From positions 2,790,001 to 2,854,000 of the forward strand of contig NZ_VFMO01000001.1 of the NCBI RefSeq assembly GCF_006715095.1: a DNA stretch of 64,000 bases, read 5' to 3'. Below, one piece after another: positions 55,304-62,180 of this stretch. The notes below the pieces were generated by a model. That model saw only the letters and a program-made list of their open reading frames with translations. It was not told the origin of the DNA and did no database searches. A program made the position numbers and the translations under genes. The first letter of the stretch is position 1. Every line of letters starts with the position of its first letter. This stretch comes from Yimella lutea. GTDB taxonomy: Bacteria > Actinomycetota > Actinomycetes > Actinomycetales > Dermatophilaceae.

Positions 55304-57154
55304 ATGTCGTCGCTGCTACGCCAGTCTGCTGGCAGCTTCTCCGTCGCTGAGCAATACCTGGAGGAGCGCCTGGCCGAGCAGTTGGCGACGCGAACGGGTC
55401 AGTGGCCGTCGCCCGCTGAGCGCAGGTCGTGGAGCCGGAGCCTCCCCGCGCTCGCGGCCGATCTCGTGAGCGCAGGTCGGTCTGATGTCGAGATGCTCAT
55501 CGAGTACCAACTGCCACTGACGAGCAAGCGCGCCGATGTGGTGCTCGCCGGGGTGGACTCGAACGGCGAACCGACCTACCTGGTGGTCGAACTGAAGCAG
55601 TGGACCGACGCCACGATGTTCGAGGACAGCGATGACCTCGTGAGCGTTCCCGGCTACGCCCGACCGGTGAGCCACCCGATCGATCAGGTGCGCGGCTACT
55701 GTGAATACCTGACCGACTTCGTGATGACACTGCGCGGCAAGGAACAGAGCGTCCGCGGAATCGCATACTTGCACAACGCGACCGACTCCGACGTGCATGA
55801 TCTCCTCGCGAAGCCGTCCGATGGTTTCGGACGCCTCATCACCGGCCAGCGACGCGGCGAGTTCCAGGAGTTGCTGCGTTCGACCTTTGCTCCGACCAGC
55901 GGCGCCGAGGCTGCAGACCGGCTGAGCGGCAGCGGCATCGCGCCGTCGAAGCAGCTCATGGCGCTTGCTGCCGACGAGGTGCAGCACCGCGAGCAGTTCG
56001 TGCTGCTGGACGAGCAGCTCGACGCCTACAACTACGTGCTCCACTGCGTGAACGACGCTCGCCGCCGCAACACCAAGACCGCAGTGATCGTCTCGGGCGG
56101 TCCCGGCAGCGGCAAGAGCGTCATTGCCCTCTCGCTCATGGGCGAACTCGCCCGACAAGGCCGGACGGTGGTGCACGCCACCGGTTCGCGGTCGTTCACC
56201 CAGACGCTGCGCAAGGTCGCCGGCCGGCGCGCACCACGCGTGCAGAAGGCGTTCCAGTACTTCAACTCGTTCATGGCTGCCGAACCCAACGACCTCGACT
56301 GCCTGATCCTCGACGAGGCTCACCGCATCCGGCAGACGTCCGCCAACAGATTCACGAAGGCGCAGTTCCGGACCGGGCGGCCTCAGGTCGACGAACTGCT
56401 CAGTGCCGCACGGGTTCCGGTGTTTCTCCTCGACCAGTACCAAGTGGTGCGTCCTGGTGAGCTCGGAACCGTCGAGGACATCGAGGACGCGGCACGCGCA
56501 CGCGGGATCGACGTGCTGCGGGTCGATCTCGACGGACAGTTCCGGTCGGGTGGGTCGAAGGAGTACATCACCTGGGTGAAGCGCCTGCTCGAGCTCGAGC
56601 AGGGTGACCAGGCGTGGCCGGGCACCGACCGGTTCGAGGTTCACGCGATGGGGTCGCCCGAGGAACTCGACGCGTGGCTGCGGAGCAAGCAGGACGCCGG
56701 CTACTCCGCCCGGATCGCCGCCGGCTACTGCTGGCCGTGGAGCGATCCGCGGCCCGACCAGACCCTCGTGCCCGACGTCCGGATCGGTGATTGGGCACGT
56801 CCGTGGAATCTGAAGGGCGACCGCTCGGTCGGTGGCGCGCCCGCCGCCGCCCTGTGGGCCACCGACCCGGCCGGCTTCGGCCAGGTCGGCTGCATCTACA
56901 CCGCGCAGGGTTTTGAGTACGACTATGCCGGCGTAATCATCGGCCCCGACCTGGTGCGCCGCAACGACAGGTGGCTGACCGTGCGGTCGGCGAACCGTGA
57001 CCCGGACTTCAAGAACCGCACCCGCGTTCCCGACCAGCAGTTCGACCGGCTCGTGCGGCACGTCTACAAAGTGCTGCTCACCCGCGGCTTGCGCGGGGTG
57101 GGCATCTACTCGACCGACGCCGAAACGATGCTCTATATGAGATCTCTTGTCTGA
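55304..57154 (+). CDS. DUF2075 helicase/ATPase with nuclease-like N-terminus
   Basis: 616-residue protein. The N-terminal region (about residues 60-110) has RADVVLAGVDSNG then YLVVELKQW, an acidic-Lys pattern like PD-(D/E)XK nucleases. The DUF2075 (Schlafen-like/UvrD-type) ATPase core has Walker A SGGPGSGKSVIAL near residue 265, Walker B CLILDEAHRI near residue 330, and motif-like FLLDQYQVV and GFEYDYAGVI. GGGAG six bases before the ATG sets the start. DUF2075 proteins recur in phage-defence loci; the exact role is unknown. It is divergent from the IS-bearing exonuclease gene. Confidence 0.8.
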   Translation: MSSLLRQSAGSFSVAEQYLEERLAEQLATRTGQWPSPAERRSWSRSLPALAADLVSAGRSDVEMLIEYQLPLTSKRADVVLAGVDSNGEPTYLVVELKQWTDATMFEDSDDLVSVPGYARPVSHPIDQVRGYCEYLTDFVMTLRGKEQSVRGIAYLHNATDSDVHDLLAKPSDGFGRLITGQRRGEFQELLRSTFAPTSGAEAADRLSGSGIAPSKQLMALAADEVQHREQFVLLDEQLDAYNYVLHCVNDARRRNTKTAVIVSGGPGSGKSVIALSLMGELARQGRTVVHATGSRSFTQTLRKVAGRRAPRVQKAFQYFNSFMAAEPNDLDCLILDEAHRIRQTSANRFTKAQFRTGRPQVDELLSAARVPVFLLDQYQVVRPGELGTVEDIEDAARARGIDVLRVDLDGQFRSGGSKEYITWVKRLLELEQGDQAWPGTDRFEVHAMGSPEELDAWLRSKQDAGYSARIAAGYCWPWSDPRPDQTLVPDVRIGDWARPWNLKGDRSVGGAPAAALWATDPAGFGQVGCIYTAQGFEYDYAGVIIGPDLVRRNDRWLTVRSANRDPDFKNRTRVPDQQFDRLVRHVYKVLLTRGLRGVGIYSTDAETMLYMRSLV

Positions 57155-57231
57155 CAACTAAATTCACCACACCGCGGATCGACAGGCTTTCGACCTAGGA
57201 CATGCCTCCCCGCTCTTCTCCGAGGAGCAGC

Positions 57232-58154
57232 ATGTCTACCGCTTGGATCGTCGCCATCGACCGGGAGAACCCCGAGCACTGGCGGATCGCCTGCGAGAAC
57301 TCGTTCTGGGACATGACGTCACGGCGCGATATCCGCGCCGGGGACGTCGTCTACTTCTGGCAGTCCGGCGAGAGCTTCGTCGGGAGCGTGCGTGTGCTCG
57401 ACGACCTCCATGAAACGCTGCCGGGCACTGAAATGCCCTGGAACATCGACGACGCGAAGCGGAGCAACTACCGGTTCCGATTCAACTTCGTGCTCGAGCA
57501 CGCGACGTCCGCGGGGCAGCCGACCGGGAAAGAAGTTGCTAAGAACGCGGGTGCTCCGGCATTGCACACCAAGCCGCACATCACCGATCCCGATTCCATG
57601 CGATGGCTCGAGTCTCAGGTCGCTGGTGTCGCCCTCCACGCCGACCCGGTGTGGAGCACCGACGAGACCGGGCTGGTGTCGCCCTCCACGCCGACCCGGT
57701 GTGGAGCACCGACGAGACCGGGCTGGTGTCGGTGGAGGACATGGCGTCCGACAATCGCATCCGCGTCCCGGCAGATGTAGTGCGCAGGCAAGGCAGCGGC
57801 AAGTTCCGCGCCGACGCGGTCCGGGCCTACGGCGAGCGATGTGCGGTAACCGGCACCGACGTGCTGCCGATCCTGGAGGCAGCGCACATCATGGAGTACA
57901 AGGGGCCGCACACCAATGTCGTGACGAACGCTCTTCTGCTCAGGTCGGACATCCACACGCTGTTCGATCTGCACTTGCTAACCATTGGCCCGGAGCATCG
58001 AGTGCACCTGGCGCCTGCGGTTCGAGCGTCGCAGGAATACGCCGGTCTACACGGCCAACAGCTCCGGCTACCAAACGACCAGGCGGCCCATCCAGACGCC
58101 GAGTGGCTGCGCGCGCACAACACCAAGTGCAGCAGTTGGTTTGGTCGCGGCTAG
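57232..58154 (+). pseudogene. EVE-HNH endonuclease gene split by a 50-bp tandem duplication
   Basis: The 5' part encodes an EVE/PUA-like domain (STAWIVAIDRENPEHWRIAC; IRAGDVVYFWQSGESFVGSV), a fold that reads modified bases. The 3' part, in another frame, encodes an HNH nuclease (RAYGERCAVTGTDVLPILEA then AHIMEYKGPHTNVVTNALLL and SDIHTLFDLHLLTIGP). Removing one copy of the 50-bp repeat restores one continuous frame of 290 residues. AGGAG precedes the ATG at 57232. As sequenced, the protein would end soon after the EVE domain. The architecture fits a type IV-like restriction enzyme against modified phage DNA. Confidence 0.85.
57622..57721 (+). repeat. Exact 50-bp tandem duplication within EVE-HNH gene
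   Basis: Two identical 50-base units (57622-57671 and 57672-57721), beginning gctggtgtcgccctccacg and ending gacgagaccgg. A ten-base start of a third unit (gctggtgtcg) follows at 57722. Fifty is not a multiple of three, so the extra copy shifts the frame. The ten-base homology at the ends explains both formation and possible loss by slippage. Confidence 0.95.
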
Positions 58155-58206
58155 CGAGCGCGATTCCTGGCGTACTTCTCCGAACTACACCCCGATTGTC
58201 TGACCT

Positions 58207-60336
58207 GTGCACCAAGATGCGTCCATGCCCGCCACCCCGTCTCGTTATGAGTGGATGCCGTCCGCACTCCCGATGCTCTTCGGCGAAGAGCCGGAAGTCT
58301 CCGATCCGTGGCCTGGCCTGCTGAATGCGGTCGCCGATTTCCAAGGGACCGTAAACGAGATTGAGATTCAAGCCGTTCGTGACCGAGCGGAAGCCGGCCT
58401 GCCCCCACAGGTGACTCGCGGGGACGAACCTGCCCGTCCGCCGACAACGGACCGGTCCGGGGATCCGACGACGCCCATGCGGGTGGTCTTGATGGGCCGG
58501 ACGATGGCTGGCAAGTCGTCGCTGCTCGCTGCACTCACCGGTTCTCACTTCGACCGCGTCGGGGACGGACGGCAACGGTTCTCCCGGGATGTTCTCGCGG
58601 TCACCGCGGCTGTGTCTGATGCGATCGAGATCGTCGATACCCCCGGGGTCGGCGCCTACGAGGGCGTCGACGACACGGCCTTGGCTCTCGACGCCGCACG
58701 CGAGGCGGACGTCGTGCTGTGGGTCAACAGCAGCGACTCCGTTCAGGAAGAATCGGCGGTCGCGTTGCGACAGCTGGGCCTAATCGGCAAGCCGATCATT
58801 GTTGTCCTCAACTGCAGACAAGCGTTGGAAGGCGTGGGCCGGCTAAATCTGCTTCGTTTCCCGGAACGAGTGTTCGGCCAGAAGGACGCCCTCGTGGTGG
58901 AGATCGAGGCACATCTTGCTCAGGCGAGCGTGCGCGCGCTTGGGGTGGTCTACGTGCACGCGCTCGCGGCCGAAGCAGCGCTGGCTGACCCGGAGGCGAG
59001 GGTCGAGCTTCACGCAGCGAGCCGGATCAACGACCTCACGGACGCCCTGCTGCAGGAACAGCGCGCACATAGCGAGAGTCGCCGCGCACTTCGCTTGGTT
59101 GACGCCCAGCGCCAAGGCGCTGCGGAACTTGAGCGGTCGCTCGGGAGCGACATGGCGACCCTCCGCGCACAGGCAGAGCACGACCGCCAGAAGACGGCAG
59201 ACCTTCACTCCCGTCTGCGACGCGTCGTTCATACCGCCGGCGAGGAGATGGTGGCCGACGTCAAGAGAGCGGTGGGCAAGAGACGCGACTGGCACCTGCA
59301 GGCCACAGACTTCGGTCCGACACTGGAGGGAGAGTGGAAGGCAGAACTTTCTACCTTGAAGGAGGAGATCGAGCCGCTGCTCAAGACGCGATCCGCCAAG
59401 CTTGCAGCCGATATTCGGTCGGCGACGGAAGCTGCAGAGAGCGAGTGGGCGAGCGTACCGCTCAACGATTTCGGCTCAATCGACCTATCAGACTTCGGCT
59501 CAGTCTGGGGCAACCGCGCCCTGCGAGCCACGGTGGCACTGGTCAGCGTCGCAGTCATCAGCGCCATCGGCGCCGTTGTCGCCGGGCCAGGCGGCCTTGC
59601 TGCCGGAGTCAAGGCGGCAGCCATAACCAGCACCGTCGCAACGCCCGTCATTTCGATCGCTGCGAGTCGGCTAAACGATCGCATCAACCAAACCGTCCTC
59701 GGGAAGCCCGAAGTACTTCGTAGGAGGCGCCAGCAGCTCGCAGAAAAAGTCGGGCCAATCCTCGATCAGTTTTCCAAGGCCTATGTGGAAGCGATCGGCC
59801 AAAGTCTCGGGAAGCTCAGCGACACCCTCACCGATCAGCAGAGGCGAGCCGAGTCAGACGCCGGCGCCCTCGACGACGCTGCTGCCCGCCTGGCTGACCA
59901 CCGCAACAAGTTACACGCAACGCTCACCGAACTGGACCTGCAGACCACGAAGGCACTGCTCCGCATCGCCGGACGCGAGCGGCTCGCTCACTCAGTGAGG
60001 CGGTCGACGCGGGTGCCGGGCGTATGCATCCTGACCGAGCTGACCGAGACGGGCTTCCACGAAGCCTGGCTGTATCCACCAGACATCGGCGAGAAGCTCA
60101 GCGGCGGCAAAGCGCCACCTCTCCGTGGTGAAGCAGCGAGTGCGCTCAGCTACACCCTGAGCCTCATCGATGCCCCAGTCAATTTGCTGGAGGCATCGGC
60201 CCAGTCTGCGCACGTCCACATTGACACTGATATCCCACCCGCGATCGCCGAAACTTGGGGAGATGCCCTCGCCACACACATCGGTAAGAGCGTTCAGATC
60301 ACGACGACCAAGAAAGGCGCAGAATCGCATGAATGA
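58207..60336 (+). CDS. Dynamin-like GTPase, first of a pair
   Basis: 709-residue large GTPase. The G domain has G1 VLMGRTMAGKSSLLAAL near residue 95 and G3 EIVDTPGVGAYEG near residue 140; in place of NKxD the G4 position has VVLNCRQALEG. Long helical regions (about residues 285-420 and 525-610) and two hydrophobic segments near residues 440-495 (TVALVSVAVISAIGAVVAG; AAAITSTVATPVISIAAS) suggest membrane insertion or remodelling, as in bacterial dynamins. The start is GTG 58207 or ATG 58225. Its 3' end overlaps the second GTPase gene by eight bases, so they are co-translated. Confidence 0.8.
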   Translation: MHQDASMPATPSRYEWMPSALPMLFGEEPEVSDPWPGLLNAVADFQGTVNEIEIQAVRDRAEAGLPPQVTRGDEPARPPTTDRSGDPTTPMRVVLMGRTMAGKSSLLAALTGSHFDRVGDGRQRFSRDVLAVTAAVSDAIEIVDTPGVGAYEGVDDTALALDAAREADVVLWVNSSDSVQEESAVALRQLGLIGKPIIVVLNCRQALEGVGRLNLLRFPERVFGQKDALVVEIEAHLAQASVRALGVVYVHALAAEAALADPEARVELHAASRINDLTDALLQEQRAHSESRRALRLVDAQRQGAAELERSLGSDMATLRAQAEHDRQKTADLHSRLRRVVHTAGEEMVADVKRAVGKRRDWHLQATDFGPTLEGEWKAELSTLKEEIEPLLKTRSAKLAADIRSATEAAESEWASVPLNDFGSIDLSDFGSVWGNRALRATVALVSVAVISAIGAVVAGPGGLAAGVKAAAITSTVATPVISIAASRLNDRINQTVLGKPEVLRRRRQQLAEKVGPILDQFSKAYVEAIGQSLGKLSDTLTDQQRRAESDAGALDDAAARLADHRNKLHATLTELDLQTTKALLRIAGRERLAHSVRRSTRVPGVCILTELTETGFHEAWLYPPDIGEKLSGGKAPPLRGEAASALSYTLSLIDAPVNLLEASAQSAHVHIDTDIPPAIAETWGDALATHIGKSVQITTTKKGAESHE

Positions 60337-62062
60337 CAACCTCTTTAAGGAGTCGTCGGCGACCACGAGAATGCTTGGAGACGAGCTCAGGCAGCTATTG
60401 AGGGAGATCGACCCAGCCCAGGGGGAGCCTCTCCTCGATCGGCTCGCAGTAGAAGACCACGCCGTTCCGCTACTTGTCTTCACCGGCTACCACAGCAGCG
60501 GCAAGTCGACCCTCATCGAGGCGCTCACCGATCGGACGTTCAATGTGCCCATTGGGTCTGGGGTGACAACAGATTCCGTCACTGAGTACGACTGGGATGG
60601 CGATGTGAGGCTCGTTGACACACCCGGTGTCCATGCCGGCCGCCCCCACCATGACGAGCTCGCCGAGCAAGCCTTGCAGTCCGCGGACCTCGTGTTGTTT
60701 GCCGTGCCGGTCGAGTTGTTCGATGACACGCTTGTCGCTCACCTGCGTGATGTTCTTGGCCGGCTGGGAAAATCCCGTCAGACGCTGATGGTGATCACGA
60801 AGGCTGGAACGATGCCAACGCCGGCACCCGGCGTGCGTGAGCAAGCGATCCTCGAAGCGCTCGGGCCATTCGACAAAGTTCCGTGGGTTGAGTGCGATGC
60901 CCAGTACTACCTCGACGGCCTCGACTTGGCCACCTCTGCGCCCGCCGACTCGGCTGCGTTTATCGAAGCGTCCAATCTCGCCTTGGTGGCCGACCGCATC
61001 AACGGCTTCGCTCGAGATCACGGGACCATCGGGCGCGTGAGCCAGCCATTGCAACAGCTGCTGGCAATCTCGATCGAAGCCTCCGCATCCTTAGTAGACG
61101 ACCCTGACGAGCAGGCGTCCCTCACAGTGCTGGCAAGGCAACGATCCGCGCTTTCGAAGAAGCGCATTCATCTCGACGGCCAGCTAGAGGCGCAGGTAGC
61201 GCAGTTCCGCGGTGACGCGGTGCGGGCTGCGACCCGCTTCGCTGACGCCATTGAGACGGCCGACGATCATGGCACCGTCACCGACGAGAAGGTTCAGGAC
61301 GAAGTGGCGGACCTTAATAAGCAGTTGAGGACAGCGCTGACGAGCTTCGAGAGCTCCGTTCAAGACACCCTCCAGGCCCAGTTTGACGACCTCGCATCCG
61401 AGGTCCTCGAGATTGAGGCATCGCCGTATGGACGGGTAGCCGTTCGGCTCGGGGACGTGCAGGCGGAAGCTCTCGGTATGGACGAGGTATCGGTCCGTGC
61501 TGGCTCCACCACGTCCCAGCGCTCAGCCCCTCGCTGGGCAGGTGATCTGTCTGAACACCTCAAGAAGTTCCATCAGATGTGGGGCGCGGGCGACGGGGTG
61601 AAGGCAGCTTCGCAGAGCAACGGTCACAAGATCGTCTTAAGCCTCGGGCATACATTCGGAAAGAAGTTCAAGCCATGGGAAGCGGCGAGGACCGCCAACA
61701 CGATCGGAAGAGCCGTCAAGGTCGGTGGCGCTGTCATCGCAGTCGGGAGCCAGTTGTACGACGTCTACGCCGGCGAGCGTGACGCCGTCGCGACGGAGCG
61801 GGCACGGGCGGAGCGTCGCCGCAACATCACCCAGGAAGTCCTCGCCCAAGCCGACGACATCTCTGCGAATGCGCTGCGCACCGTGCGAGCAGGCTTGGAT
61901 GAGACGCTCTCCCCCGAGTTTCAGCGCATCGATGCCATGGCAGACGCCATCCACGGCGCGCGTTCGACGCGGTCCGACCATCGATCGCGCCTCGGCTCGA
62001 TCCAGGATGGTGCACGTGCAGCACTGGCCAGGTTGGCACCGGATGAGGTTAGTGCCGGATGA
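60329..62062 (+). CDS. Dynamin-like GTPase, second of a pair
   Basis: 577-residue GTPase. G1 is VFTGYHSSGKSTLIEAL near residue 53, G3 is VRLVDTPGVHAGRP near residue 92, and G4-like VITKAGT near residue 155. Helical stretches follow (ALSKKRIHLDGQLEAQVAQF; ADLNKQLRTALTSFESSVQD), with a short hydrophobic patch at VKVGGAVIAVGSQLYDVYA. The ATG at 60329 overlaps the end of the first GTPase gene. Paired dynamin-like GTPases are the core of the Eleos (LeoA/LeoBC-like) defence systems; the match here is of layout and fold, not proven orthology. Confidence 0.8.
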   Translation: MNDNLFKESSATTRMLGDELRQLLREIDPAQGEPLLDRLAVEDHAVPLLVFTGYHSSGKSTLIEALTDRTFNVPIGSGVTTDSVTEYDWDGDVRLVDTPGVHAGRPHHDELAEQALQSADLVLFAVPVELFDDTLVAHLRDVLGRLGKSRQTLMVITKAGTMPTPAPGVREQAILEALGPFDKVPWVECDAQYYLDGLDLATSAPADSAAFIEASNLALVADRINGFARDHGTIGRVSQPLQQLLAISIEASASLVDDPDEQASLTVLARQRSALSKKRIHLDGQLEAQVAQFRGDAVRAATRFADAIETADDHGTVTDEKVQDEVADLNKQLRTALTSFESSVQDTLQAQFDDLASEVLEIEASPYGRVAVRLGDVQAEALGMDEVSVRAGSTTSQRSAPRWAGDLSEHLKKFHQMWGAGDGVKAASQSNGHKIVLSLGHTFGKKFKPWEAARTANTIGRAVKVGGAVIAVGSQLYDVYAGERDAVATERARAERRRNITQEVLAQADDISANALRTVRAGLDETLSPEFQRIDAMADAIHGARSTRSDHRSRLGSIQDGARAALARLAPDEVSAG

Positions 62063-62180
62063 GCCTGCGACGTCGTATGGCCCGGGTTGAGAGCCAAAGA
62101 CGGCACCTCGTGGCGGTCGGCACGCCCACGGACCACGTCGGATAGGGTCGCCCGAGGACAAGCACCGCAAGGGGGACACG

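Noticed and set aside
57622-57721. Could the 50-bp repeat be a CRISPR or a protein repeat?
   Set aside because: It is just two directly adjacent copies with no spacers, and its length is not a multiple of three, so it does not encode an in-frame repeat.
62063-62180. Promoter of the PglW-like gene
   Set aside because: A TAGGGT hexamer occurs near 62150, but no matching -35 at the right spacing is convincing.
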